This document shows, in pieces, positions 52,710 to 61,602 of a stretch of DNA of 64,000 bases. A program made the position numbers and the translations under genes. The DNA is from Flectobacillus sp049240685 (GTDB lineage: Bacteria > Bacteroidota > Bacteroidia > Cytophagales > Spirosomataceae). The notes beneath the pieces were generated by a model. The model saw only the letters and a program-made list of their open reading frames with translations. It was not told the origin of the DNA and ran no database searches. The stretch lies in NCBI RefSeq assembly GCF_049240685.1, contig NZ_JBMLSD010000058.1, forward strand, positions 1 to 64,000. Reading direction: 5' to 3'. Positions within the stretch are counted from its first letter, which is position 1. Every line of letters starts with the position of its first letter.

Positions 52710-53058
52710 ACATCAAATTTTTAAAAGGGGCTTCAGACTAATCCATTTTATTGATTTATCAATGAATTTGCTTTTTCAGCGAGAATTTTCGTTCAAAAAT
52801 GAACAATATTAGAATAATGCAAAAATAAAAAGTGTTTTACCGAAAATTTCTTTACAGTATATTAAAAAAGTACAAAATAACCAATTTACTCAAACCTTAA
52901 AATTGCTCAAATTGAGCATTATATTACCGAAAAAATAGCCTTTTGAGCTTTTTTACCCCTATATAAAAGCCCTGAGAATCGCATATTTGAGCCTGTTCTA
53001 GGTATAATTACAGCTCGTTCGATTCTCAGGGCCTAGTATTTTTTAACTTCTACAAGTT
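52710..53058. other. Intergenic stretch with the second CTGAGAATCG stem-loop
   Basis: No gene is seen. The region is AT-rich until the stem-loop at 52969-53032, which sits between the converging TPR lipoprotein and menD genes. Just upstream a TTTTTTACCCCTATA word is shared with the region before copy 1. Confidence 0.6.
52969..53032. repeat. Dispersed CTGAGAATCG stem-loop, copy 2
   Basis: GCCCTGAGAATCG and CGATTCTCAGGGC pair perfectly over 13 bases around a 38-nt loop. Compared with copy 1 (CGCCTGAGAATCG), the first two bases are swapped and the other arm is swapped to match, so pairing is kept. Confidence 0.75.
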
Positions 53059-54765
53059 TTAAACTATAAAATTAGTTTTAAATTTCTTAAAGAAAGTCGT
53101 ATTCTCTACCGAATTAGTATGGATTTCAAAAAGTCTGGCACGATTAGACTTTTGTGGAATTGTAGTCAGGATTTTTTCTAACTGCTCAAAATTCGTAGCT
53201 GATAAATATTCCATGTTAGATTCTTCGGCAGTCAGCTTGGCTGTCATTTTTTGAGAAGTTTCAAAAAATGGTTCAAGCTCTGGTTGCTGACTCGGGCCAT
53301 CAATCATTCGGAAAATTCCTCCCCCACTATTGTTCTCTACAATAATGTTGAGGTTTGAAGGTAAGAAATTATTCCAAAGTGCATTACGATCATAGAAAAA
53401 AGCTACGTCACCAACCAAAAGATATACCTGTGCATCCGTTGCCAAAGCTGCCCCAACAGCTGTACTCACACAGCCGTCTATTCCGCTTGTTCCTCTGTTA
53501 GCAAAAACTTCTACCTCGTTGATATTGGGTAAGTGCAGGTAATTTGCATATCTCACTGCCATCGAATTGGCAAGATGCAATTGCGAGCCAGACGGAATAT
53601 TTTCCATCACCTTAAAGTAAGTCGAGAATTCATTCCATGTGTCGCTATCGCTCAAAACTTGATGGATATATCTCGAAGACTTTCTTTCGAGATTAAACCA
53701 TTTTTCTTGAAAGGCGAAAGACTTTTCTTCATCTCCCATTTTATAAGCTCTCATATCTAAGCTTTCAAACAGTTCTTTGAAAAAGTCTTCAGGCGCAATT
53801 GGCACAATATCGCTTAGACTCTGATAGGTATCAATCATAAGCGTTGAGCTTTGCACATGCCAATGGGCTTCAGGTTTATGTTTTCTAATAAACTGCTTCA
53901 GTGATTTTGAAATCACTGATTTACCAAAAGATATCAAAAGCTCTGGCGCATAGCTCTCGTTTATCTGCCCTAAGTACAAGTCATGATTCGCGATGAATTC
54001 GCCTTTGAGATTGGCAATCAAATCGCCAACAACCACAAATCCAAACTCCTCTTGTAAGCCTTTCAAAGCTTGGTTAATATTGGGGTTAGTAGCATCTTGG
54101 CCAGCAATGACCATGACCTTTGAATAATCTTCAATTTGAGAGAGTAACTCCTCCCAAGTTTCCTGATTCAAGCTCGCCTTTGCCAAATGCTGACGAATAT
54201 TTCTTGGACGCTCAAAAACTACTTGCTCCCCAGCTGAAGGATAAAATGGCTCACGCAATGGGATATTTATATGCACTGGTCCTTTTGGAAAAGTATTGGC
54301 TGTGTTGATGGCCTCATTCATGACACGTTCGATATGCCAACGAGCATCAGGATGAGAATAATCTGCTCCAATCTGATAGGAAGCCTTTACGTGTTTTCCA
54401 TAAATATTTTCCTGATAAATCGTCTGTCCATCGTGTTGATGTATCCATTCGGTTGGTCGGTCAGCTGTAAGAACAATTAATGGTATTTCTTGGAAAAAGG
54501 CTTCAGCTACAGCAGGAGCATAATTGTAGGCAGCCGACCCAGAGGTACAACAAATGGCAACAGGTTTATTTTTTACTTGTGCCATTCCCATAGCGATAAA
54601 TGCAGCCGAACGTTCATCTGATACCGACAAGGCATTTATCTGAGGATGTCTAGCCAACGCAATCGTCAAAGGTGCATTGCGGGAACCAGGGGAAATTATC
54701 GCATCAGTCACATTTTTGGTGACCAGTATTTCTGCTATATTAATAATGGGTTGTAATATTGCCAT
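53059..54765 (-). CDS. menD: 2-succinyl-5-enolpyruvyl-6-hydroxy-3-cyclohexene-1-carboxylate synthase
   Basis: Thiamin-diphosphate enzyme of menaquinone synthesis that joins isochorismate and 2-oxoglutarate. The N-terminal SPGSRNAPLTIALARH and ERSAAFIAMGMAQ stretches, the central LIANLKGEFIAN and the C-terminal diphosphate site VGDVAFFYDRNALWNN ... IIVENNSGGGIFRMID are all present. Length 568 fits. It supports menaquinone as the quinone. No other men gene is adjacent. The end lies 27 bases before the CTGAGAATCG stem-loop. Confidence 0.95.
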   Translation of the reverse strand: MAILQPIINIAEILVTKNVTDAIISPGSRNAPLTIALARHPQINALSVSDERSAAFIAMGMAQVKNKPVAICCTSGSAAYNYAPAVAEAFFQEIPLIVLTADRPTEWIHQHDGQTIYQENIYGKHVKASYQIGADYSHPDARWHIERVMNEAINTANTFPKGPVHINIPLREPFYPSAGEQVVFERPRNIRQHLAKASLNQETWEELLSQIEDYSKVMVIAGQDATNPNINQALKGLQEEFGFVVVGDLIANLKGEFIANHDLYLGQINESYAPELLISFGKSVISKSLKQFIRKHKPEAHWHVQSSTLMIDTYQSLSDIVPIAPEDFFKELFESLDMRAYKMGDEEKSFAFQEKWFNLERKSSRYIHQVLSDSDTWNEFSTYFKVMENIPSGSQLHLANSMAVRYANYLHLPNINEVEVFANRGTSGIDGCVSTAVGAALATDAQVYLLVGDVAFFYDRNALWNNFLPSNLNIIVENNSGGGIFRMIDGPSQQPELEPFFETSQKMTAKLTAEESNMEYLSATNFEQLEKILTTIPQKSNRARLFEIHTNSVENTTFFKKFKTNFIV

Positions 54766-54810
54766 GAATGGTTTTGGTTCTCTTGTTTTGTTTTTATCTA
54801 TTTTGATGCG

Positions 54811-55389
54811 TTACATATTAGAATTATTAGTCCATATAAGCTTTCCATCAAAATCTAATTTATATTTTGTTTGTTCGAAATCTGTTAGTAAAATCCCTTC
54901 AGGTAAAATTGATATTGCTTTTTCTTGGGTAAGCGATACAAAAATATCTTTTCCGCTAAAACACCATTTTATATTTCCTTCTAGATTAACTAGGGTTATA
55001 TTCAATTCACCATGGATGAGATAATCCTCTTGGCATTGAAAAATTTGAAAACAAGTTACGTCATCTAACTTCATATTCCATACTAATTCTAAACTCGGTA
55101 GAGACAAACAAAATACGGAGTCTCCGCAGCAAATCAATATATTTTCCGATGCAATTATATACGAGTATTGAGTGATTGCTGTTGCACCACCTATCCCTAT
55201 AATAATACAACTCTCAACAAGCTCTTTATGTTGATAAATTTTAATTCCGATTTTACTTGATGATACTTGACTTCCGTCACTGCTACTATATTGTTTGGTA
55301 TAAGAAAATATATTATCGACTGAATCAACCCTATAAATTGGCTCATCAAGAAGTTCAAGCATTAAATCAGAAATTTCAAATCTTATCAT
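54811..55389 (-). CDS. Hypothetical beta-rich protein
   Basis: A 192-residue protein not assignable to a named family. Repeated strand patterns with Trp/Asp/Gly turns (ENILICCGDSVFCLSLPSLELVWNMKLDDVTCFQIFQCQEDYLIHGELNITLVN, then NIKWCFSGKDIFVSL) resemble part of a PQQ or WD-type propeller. Similar proteins I recall sit near toxin loci and may act as immunity proteins, but there is no toxin beside it here. It lies between menD and the hydrolase pseudogene in what looks like accessory DNA. Confidence 0.5.
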   Translation of the reverse strand: MIRFEISDLMLELLDEPIYRVDSVDNIFSYTKQYSSSDGSQVSSSKIGIKIYQHKELVESCIIIGIGGATAITQYSYIIASENILICCGDSVFCLSLPSLELVWNMKLDDVTCFQIFQCQEDYLIHGELNITLVNLEGNIKWCFSGKDIFVSLTQEKAISILPEGILLTDFEQTKYKLDFDGKLIWTNNSNM

Positions 55390-55456
55390 TTTATATCTTC
55401 TTAACTTTTATACTCAAAGCATGCATCGTGGTTGTTATTAGGAGAAAAAGATAGGA

Positions 55457-56184
55457 CTATATCATTCGCATTAATACCTCTTCTGTTTTTGTATTAATTA
55501 TTAGGATTCCTTCGTCAGTACTATCTAATTGTCCCGCCAAAACACCGTCCTTTCGCCAGATTGCTCTTTGTCCAACGCTCTCAAAATTATCGCAAAATCC
55601 GATACAATTTGACATAAGCACTGGCATTGAAAATTTCTTTGCCATTGCTGAATAATGCGTCCTTGCCTTATTTATACCACTCTGTGATTAAGCAACGCTG
55701 GCTACATAAATTTCAGCACCGAGCACAAGGGCTGACTCAAAATATGAGCGTATTAGACTTTCATAACAAATAGCTGGTACAATCTTTTCACCATTAAGAC
55801 TAATAGTGAATTGCTCTTGTCCACTTACGAAATAAGAATACTCATCTGAATGTAAGTGTTGCTTCGAATATGCGCCTCTAGTTTGGTCTGGTTGAAAAAT
55901 AAACATACTTATTTTGATTCCATCTTTTGCTTTTTCTGGCACACCGATGCCAATCGTTATATTTTCACGATGACTAATTTCTTCAAAACAATCAAATTCG
56001 ATATCGCTAAGTTGCCTTGCAAGAGCTTCAGCTGATTTGGGTTCATAACCTGTAATCGAAAGTTCCGGAAAGAATATGGCATCCACTTTACATGAAATAG
56101 CAAGCTGAATCAGCCCAAGATGTTTTTCTACAATTGAAGGTATATCACCCTTAACAGGTCCAAATTGCGCAAAGCTATTTTCAT
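55457..56184 (-). pseudogene. Carbon-nitrogen hydrolase (nitrilase superfamily) pseudogene
   Basis: A single reading frame rebuilt across two lesions gives a complete hydrolase. The catalytic residues are in FPELSITGYEP (Glu), SKQHLHSDEYSYF (Lys) and ICYESLI (Cys). Lesion 1: near codon 5 the bases GCTTTGCGC should read GCTTTGGCGC, a one-base deletion that moves MKIAL out of frame. Lesion 2: an in-frame TAA at 55690-55688 interrupts EIYVASVA; the frame then continues without a shift (SQSGINKARTHYSAMAKKFSMPVLM). The lost amino acid was most likely Lys (AAA to TAA). The gene is probably not functional, unless a part is read on its own. Confidence 0.85.
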
Positions 56185-56250
56185 AATTACCTTAAACTTT
56201 TATTACCTAGCATTTCTCTTTGCTGGGTTAATATCTTCGAGTATTTCATA

Positions 56251-56281
56251 CAAACAAAAAGAGCCTCATAAATGAGGCTCT
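56251..56281 (-). terminator. Terminator of the primary sigma factor gene
   Basis: GAGCCTCAT and ATGAGGCTC form a tight stem with a 2-nt loop. Read leftward it is followed by TTTTTGTTTG. Confidence 0.85.
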
Positions 56282-56301
56282 GAAAAGGCATTGTCAGGAT
56301 A

Positions 56302-57165
56302 CTAGCCCAAATAAGTTTTGAGCGCCTTGCTTCTTGATGTATGTCTTAATCTACGGATTGCTTTTTCTTTAATTTGACGTACACGTTCGCGAGTCAAGTT
56401 AAATTTCTCACCGATTTCTTCCAAAGTCATCGCATGCTCACCGTTTAATCCAAAATAAAGTGTAACAACATCCGCTTCACGTTGAGTTAAAGTAGATAAA
56501 GCACGTTGTACTTCACGACGCAAAGAGTCGTTAATCAAGCCACTATCAGGTTTGTCTTCGCCATCATTTTCCAGAACGTCCAACAAAGAGTTTTCTTCTC
56601 CTTGTACAAACGGAGCGTCCATAGATACGTGACGACCCGAAATTTTGAGAGTGTCCACAACCTCACCAGTTGTAATTTCGAGTACTTCAGCTAATTCTTC
56701 TGGTGTTGGTTCACGTTCAAATTTTTGCTCCAACTCAGAGAAAGTCTTTGAAATTTTGTTCAAAGAGCCTACACGGTTGAGTGGCAAACGAACGATACGT
56801 GATTGCTCTGCCAAAGCTTGAAGAATTGACTGACGAATCCACCATACCGCATAGGAAATAAACTTAAAACCACGAGTCTCATCAAATCTTTGAGCTGCTT
56901 TTATCAAACCAAGGTTACCTTCGTTGATAAGGTCGCCTAGACTTAGGCCTTGGTTTTGATATTGCTTAGCAACAGACACCACAAAACGAAGGTTCGCTTT
57001 GGTCAATCTTTCCAAAGAAAGTTGATCTCCTTCACGAATCTTCTGAGCTAAAATAACCTCCTCCTCTGGCGTTAGCAAATCTACCTTGCCAATTTCTTGC
57101 AAATACTTGTCGAGTGATTGGGATTCTCGGTTGGTAATCTGCTTACTAATTTTTAGCTGTCTCAT
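56302..57165 (-). CDS. rpoD: Primary RNA polymerase sigma factor (RpoD/SigA type)
   Basis: A 287-residue group 1/2 sigma-70 factor of the short Bacteroidota type, without region 1.1. Region 1.2 is at about 15-50 (SLDKYLQEIGKVDLLTPEEEVILAQKI), region 2 follows (ANLRFVVSVAKQYQNQGLSLGDLINEGNLGLIKAAQRFDETRGFKFISYAVWWIRQSI), then region 3 and region 4.2 (TLEEIGEKFNLTRERVRQIKEKAIRRLR). In this phylum the primary sigma recognises TTTG and TAnnTTTG, consistent with several candidate promoters in this window. It follows pnp on the same strand. Confidence 0.95.
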   Translation of the reverse strand: MRQLKISKQITNRESQSLDKYLQEIGKVDLLTPEEEVILAQKIREGDQLSLERLTKANLRFVVSVAKQYQNQGLSLGDLINEGNLGLIKAAQRFDETRGFKFISYAVWWIRQSILQALAEQSRIVRLPLNRVGSLNKISKTFSELEQKFEREPTPEELAEVLEITTGEVVDTLKISGRHVSMDAPFVQGEENSLLDVLENDGEDKPDSGLINDSLRREVQRALSTLTQREADVVTLYFGLNGEHAMTLEEIGEKFNLTRERVRQIKEKAIRRLRHTSRSKALKTYLG

Positions 57166-57290
57166 ATTAGTTACTACCTCTTAAAGTTCTTAGTAGGTTA
57201 ACAATTAGGAATAAAGTGTGATTTGTGGAAAAAATACTATGCTTTTCTTTAAATATTTTTTTTCACAAAGAGCACGTCCTGAAAAGTGTA

Positions 57291-57331
57291 TACCAAACAG
57301 TTATATAAACGATGAATATAACTGTTTGGTA
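57291..57331. repeat. Perfect 16-bp inverted repeat between pnp and rpoD
   Basis: TACCAAACAGTTATAT and ATATAACTGTTTGGTA pair perfectly around a 9-nt loop (AAACGATGA). No T tract follows, so it is not a standard terminator; it may be an operator or a processing site upstream of rpoD. Confidence 0.75.
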
Positions 57332-57396
57332 GGAAACAAATTTAACAATATAGTTTAATTTGTTAAGAAAATAACGAAATTATCCTCAAGTTCGTT

Positions 57397-59526
57397 CTAT
57401 TTTTTTTCAGGTTTTGGCAACAAAACTTTTCTTGATAAACGGAATTTGCCTGTTTTCTTATCCACTTCAATCAACTTCACTTTTACTTGTTCACCGATTT
57501 CAAGCACGCCGTCCATTGTTTCAAGACGTTCCCATTTGATTTCAGAGATATGCAATAGACCGTCTTTTCCTGGTAAGAATTCAACAAAAGCACCAAACGG
57601 CATAATTGATTTTACAACGCCATCGTATACTTCACCCTCTTCAGGGATTGTTACAATTCCTTTCACCATTTTAACGGCAATATCCATAGCAGCTTTATTG
57701 GCTGAGAAAATAGAAACATAACCTCCATCTTCTTTTTCTTCGATAGTAACCGTAGCACCAGATTGTTTTTGAATATCTTGAACCACTTTACCACCAGGTC
57801 CGATTACTGCACCAATCTGCTCTTTCAAGATTCTGATAACAGTAGCTCTTGGAGTTTGTGGTTTGTAGTCGCCACGAGGTTCAGCAATAGTTTCTTGCAT
57901 TTTACCCAAAATATGTAAGCGACCTTGTTTTGCTTGTTCCAAAGCTTCAGTTAACACTTCATAAGATAAACCATCCACTTTGATATCCATCTGACAAGCA
58001 GTAATTCCGGCAGAAGTACCAGTAACTTTAAAGTCCATATCGCCTAAGTGATCTTCATCACCCAAGATATCCGAAAGTACCGCATACTTACCCGTCTTAG
58101 GATCAGTAATAAGACCCATGGCAATACCCGATACAGGAGCTTTGATTGGTACACCAGCATCCATCAAGGCCAAAGTTCCAGCACAAACTGTTGCCATTGA
58201 TGAAGAACCATTAGATTCTAGGATATCAGAAACAACACGAATTGTATAAGGGTTTTTCGCATCTGGAGGCAATACCTTTTTCAAAGCACGCATCGCCAAA
58301 TTGCCATGACCTACCTCACGACGACCCGGAGCTCTATTAGGTTTTACTTCACCAGTAGAAAAACCAGGGAAGTTGTAATGTAACATAAAACGGTTATAAC
58401 CCGAAACCATTGCTTGATCAACGATTTGTTCATCAAGTTTTGTACCTAATGTTACCGTAGTAAGTGACTGTGTTTCGCCTCTTGTAAATACGGCCGAACC
58501 ATGAGGCGATGGTAGATAATCAACTTCACAAGTGATAGTACGAATCTCATCCAATTTACGACCATCCAAACGATAACGTTCGTTTAGTACTAATTGGCGG
58601 GCAGCTTCTTTCTCGATATCATGGAAATACCATTTTGCCAAGCTTTTATTTACTGTAGAATCCTCTGGCAATGAAGCAAAATATTCCTCTTCAATAGCTT
58701 TGAAAGACTCGCGGCGTCCTTTTTTACTTGGATTTGCTAATTTGGCAACATCATAATAACGTTGAAAATATGTTTCCCACAAATAAGTTTTCAACTCTTC
58801 GTCATGGGTTTCATGCGAATATTCACGCTTTTCTGTTTTACCAGCTTCTGCCTCCAACTCTTTAAGCGCCGCACATTGATGCTGAATAGCCTTGTGAGCC
58901 AAACGAAGTGCTTCTAACATCTCCTGTTCAGAAACTTCATTTGCTTCACCTTCAACCATCAAAATATCATTAGCATTGGCAGCTACGATTAATTCTAACT
59001 CTGCATCCTTCAATTTAGAAGTTTCAGGGTTGATAATGTACTCGCCATTAATTTTTGCTACACGAACCTCAGAAATCGGGCCGTTGAAAGGGATATCAGA
59101 TACCGCCAAAGCTGCAGCTGCAGCTAGTCCGACATAGGCATCTGGTAAAACCTCAGAATCAGCAGAAATCAAGTTAATCATTACTTGTGTATCTGCATGA
59201 AAATCAGACGGGAAAGTTGGGCGTAAAGCTCTATCTACTAATCTACTTACAAGTACCTCATAGTCAGACAATTTTGATTCTCTTCTCAAGAAACCTCCAG
59301 GGATTTTACCAGCTGAAGCAAATTTTTCTTGATAATCTACTGAAAGAGGTAAAAAGTCAGCACCTTCTTTTGCTGTTTGGCTAGCAACAACCGTTGCTAA
59401 AAGCATCATATTTCCGCTTCTCACTACCACAGCCCCATCGGCTTGTTTCGCGAGTTTGCCCGTTTCGATGGTAATTTCTTTACCATCAGGCATTGTGATT
59501 TTTTTCGTAATTACGTTAAACGACAT
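57397..59526 (-). CDS. pnp: Polyribonucleotide nucleotidyltransferase
   Basis: A 3'-5' exoribonuclease that degrades RNA with phosphate. Two RNase PH domains (about 1-230 and 320-550), an all-alpha linker, a KH domain (about 555-620, IGAVIGPGGKVVQDIQKQSGATVTIE) and an S1 domain (about 625-700, EVYDGVVKSIMPFGAFVEFLPGKDGLLHISEI) are all in order. Length 709 is typical. It follows rpsO, as in many bacteria, with a hairpin-bearing 250-base leader between them that resembles the E. coli processing region. Confidence 0.97.
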   Translation of the reverse strand: MSFNVITKKITMPDGKEITIETGKLAKQADGAVVVRSGNMMLLATVVASQTAKEGADFLPLSVDYQEKFASAGKIPGGFLRRESKLSDYEVLVSRLVDRALRPTFPSDFHADTQVMINLISADSEVLPDAYVGLAAAAALAVSDIPFNGPISEVRVAKINGEYIINPETSKLKDAELELIVAANANDILMVEGEANEVSEQEMLEALRLAHKAIQHQCAALKELEAEAGKTEKREYSHETHDEELKTYLWETYFQRYYDVAKLANPSKKGRRESFKAIEEEYFASLPEDSTVNKSLAKWYFHDIEKEAARQLVLNERYRLDGRKLDEIRTITCEVDYLPSPHGSAVFTRGETQSLTTVTLGTKLDEQIVDQAMVSGYNRFMLHYNFPGFSTGEVKPNRAPGRREVGHGNLAMRALKKVLPPDAKNPYTIRVVSDILESNGSSSMATVCAGTLALMDAGVPIKAPVSGIAMGLITDPKTGKYAVLSDILGDEDHLGDMDFKVTGTSAGITACQMDIKVDGLSYEVLTEALEQAKQGRLHILGKMQETIAEPRGDYKPQTPRATVIRILKEQIGAVIGPGGKVVQDIQKQSGATVTIEEKEDGGYVSIFSANKAAMDIAVKMVKGIVTIPEEGEVYDGVVKSIMPFGAFVEFLPGKDGLLHISEIKWERLETMDGVLEIGEQVKVKLIEVDKKTGKFRLSRKVLLPKPEKK

Positions 59527-59602
59527 AAATTGTTTGCTTAGTTACCTTTTACGCTACCTGATATCAACGAAATGTAAAAGGATTTTGTTGGATTTGCAGT
59601 CA

Positions 59603-59630
59603 TTAATAGTGAATCGTCAATTGCCAATAG
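59603..59630. repeat. Degenerate heptamer run in the rpsO-pnp spacer
   Basis: Four consecutive 7-bp units TTAATAG, TGAATCG, TCAATTG and CCAATAG share the pattern NNAATNG. A related inverted piece (ACTATCAACTATTAAC) lies at about 59668-59685. Confidence 0.55.
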
Positions 59631-59730
59631 TGTAGTTTGATGATGAATGGCTGCTTCACGATTAACAAAACTATCAACTATTAACGAAGACCCAAATAGA
59701 GGAAGGGAAGACGATCTCCGTCTACGCAAT

Positions 59731-59759
59731 CAGGGAATCCTATTAGATAGAATTCCCTG
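59731..59759 (-). promoter_or_regulatory. Hairpin in the rpsO-pnp spacer (possible RNase III site)
   Basis: Read leftward, the arms CAGGGAATTCTAT and ATAGGATTCCCTG form a 13-bp stem with one G-T pair and a 3-nt loop (CTA). It lies just after rpsO and before pnp. In E. coli a hairpin at the same place is cleaved by RNase III and sets up pnp autoregulation; this is an analogy only. Confidence 0.55.
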
Positions 59760-59774
59760 TTTGCTGAAAGTAAA

Positions 59775-60050
59775 TTACTTTCTAATGCCAAGCTGAGCAA
59801 TGATAGCTCTGTAACGAGTGATGTCTTTCTTGATAAGATAATCAAGTAAGCTTCTACGCTTACCTACCAATTTCAAAAGACCTAAACGAGTAGAGTGGTC
59901 TTTCTTATTGATTTTTAAGTGTTCTGTCAAATGATTGATTCTGTAAGTAAACAATGCAATTTGTGACTCAGCAGAACCAGTATCGATTTTAGACTTCGAG
60001 TGACCTTTAGATTCAAAGATCTCTTGCTTTTTTTCTGAAGTTAAATACAT
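59775..60050 (-). CDS. rpsO: 30S ribosomal protein S15
   Basis: A 91-residue primary 16S rRNA-binding protein. The ATG at 60050 gives MYLTSEKKQEIFESKGHS, the usual start; the upstream extension at 60056 would use a TTG. The conserved GSAESQIALFTYRINHLTEHLKINKKDHSTRLGLLKLVGKRRSLLDYL core is complete. It follows lptF/G by about 50 bases and precedes pnp. Confidence 0.96.
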   Translation of the reverse strand: MYLTSEKKQEIFESKGHSKSKIDTGSAESQIALFTYRINHLTEHLKINKKDHSTRLGLLKLVGKRRSLLDYLIKKDITRYRAIIAQLGIRK

Positions 60051-60105
60051 CTTCAACCAGTTTTAATTATTAAATTTTTGTAAACGTGCAAAAATATAAA
60101 AATTC

Positions 60106-61602
60106 CTAACTATTTGCAAATTTCATCCCAAATTTAGCAAATATTTTTCTTAACATGCCCTGGGATGCAATCCTTTCCTTCAACTTTGTCATAGCCATTA
60201 CATAAACATCAGACTCAAATAGTCGGGAGTCGTGTCGAGCTTTATTGAAAAAATATACCCCGATTGAAAAAAGTACCAAATTGGAGGTCCAGGCTCCTAC
60301 TTGTACCATCACTCTTCCTTCTTCCGAAAGTTTCTTCCCTTGCTGAGTCATTACATAAGAAAGAATAAAAAAGAAAATCGCCACAACCACGGGCATTCCG
60401 AATCCTCCCTTTTTGATAATCGCGCCAAGTGGGGCTCCAATCAAAAACATGACAAAAATGGCAATCGAATCTGTAAATTTCTGATGCCAAAACCAATTAG
60501 TTTTACGTAAATCTTCATTTTTGGAAGTTAGCGTAAACACATTACTTTCGGCAAATGAAATCATATTCTTGGCTTGAGAGATGGCAAAGTCCAAATGCTC
60601 GTTCGGATTAGGCTTGATTTTCTTTTTAATAATTTTCCCAACCCAATCTCCTTGATTTTTCATCAAAGCCTTTTGGTCTGGTGTAATTGTCGCAGGCAAA
60701 GATTTCAAACTATATATATAGTAGGATTTTGCCGCTTCGAAAAAGTTTTTGCGATAATCAGAAGTTAGCCTAGCTAATGAATCGGCATCGTTATTTAGCT
60801 GCACAATATTTCGCATGATTTGATGATGCTTAAATTGATCTTCTTCCGTTTTGTGCATATCAAACGCCGACATACTCATTACTACCTTACTTTTTGTAAA
60901 CGAATGCGATACAAAATCCGTAGCATCAGCACCAGTCGAACGGTCGGCATCATCTACATAGTCGTGCCCATTGTATAATTCAAACACTAAATACTGTTTG
61001 TTCATGATAGTATACATCAAGGCCGAATCTGCAATGGTAACATGTTTATTCCCATCATTTTTGGAATGATCATAAATAATAACCCCTTTTAAAGATTTTC
61101 CGTTAGGAAATTTCTTATTTACTTTGATACTGTACCCTGGCAATTCATTGTAAAAAATCCCTTCTTTAATATTTAATGTCGTTTTTGTTGTTTTGATATC
61201 ATACAGCAATCGATAGCCCTTGAGGTTTGCCCAAGGCCAAAGAACATTATTAAACCAAAATGAAAATCCTGAAACTAAAATGGCTACCACAAACATGGGT
61301 CGCAAAGCTCTACTTATGGAAATCCCAGCACTTTTTATGGCAGTAAGCTCAAAAAATTCACCAAGTTTCCCAAATGTCATAAGCATTGAAATGAGCATCG
61401 CCAAGGGTAAGGCAATAGGGATAGTAATCAAACTGAAATAGAAAAATAATTCGAAGTATAGTTCAACCCCTAAATCTTTACCAAACAAATCAGCAAAATA
61501 TACGACAATTAAGCGCATCAAAAATATAAAGATTACAACTGTAAGGGTCAGTAAAAATGGTCCCCAAAAGGCCTTGAGGATAAGCTTATCTAGTTTTTTC
61601 AT
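60106..61602 (-). CDS. LptF/LptG family permease (LPS export)
   Basis: Half of the LptB2FG ABC transporter that moves lipopolysaccharide to the outer membrane. The start at 61602 (MKKLDKLILKAFWGPFLLTLTVVIF) is preferred to 61623. Three N-terminal membrane helices with the typical FKLGEFFELTAIKSAGISISRALRPM stretch are followed by a large periplasmic domain (about 120-380) and three C-terminal helices. It cannot be told whether this is LptF or LptG. A -7-like TAACTTTG lies leftward at 61632-61625. rpsO follows 50 bases later. Confidence 0.88.
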   Translation of the reverse strand: MKKLDKLILKAFWGPFLLTLTVVIFIFLMRLIVVYFADLFGKDLGVELYFELFFYFSLITIPIALPLAMLISMLMTFGKLGEFFELTAIKSAGISISRALRPMFVVAILVSGFSFWFNNVLWPWANLKGYRLLYDIKTTKTTLNIKEGIFYNELPGYSIKVNKKFPNGKSLKGVIIYDHSKNDGNKHVTIADSALMYTIMNKQYLVFELYNGHDYVDDADRSTGADATDFVSHSFTKSKVVMSMSAFDMHKTEEDQFKHHQIMRNIVQLNNDADSLARLTSDYRKNFFEAAKSYYIYSLKSLPATITPDQKALMKNQGDWVGKIIKKKIKPNPNEHLDFAISQAKNMISFAESNVFTLTSKNEDLRKTNWFWHQKFTDSIAIFVMFLIGAPLGAIIKKGGFGMPVVVAIFFFILSYVMTQQGKKLSEEGRVMVQVGAWTSNLVLFSIGVYFFNKARHDSRLFESDVYVMAMTKLKERIASQGMLRKIFAKFGMKFANS

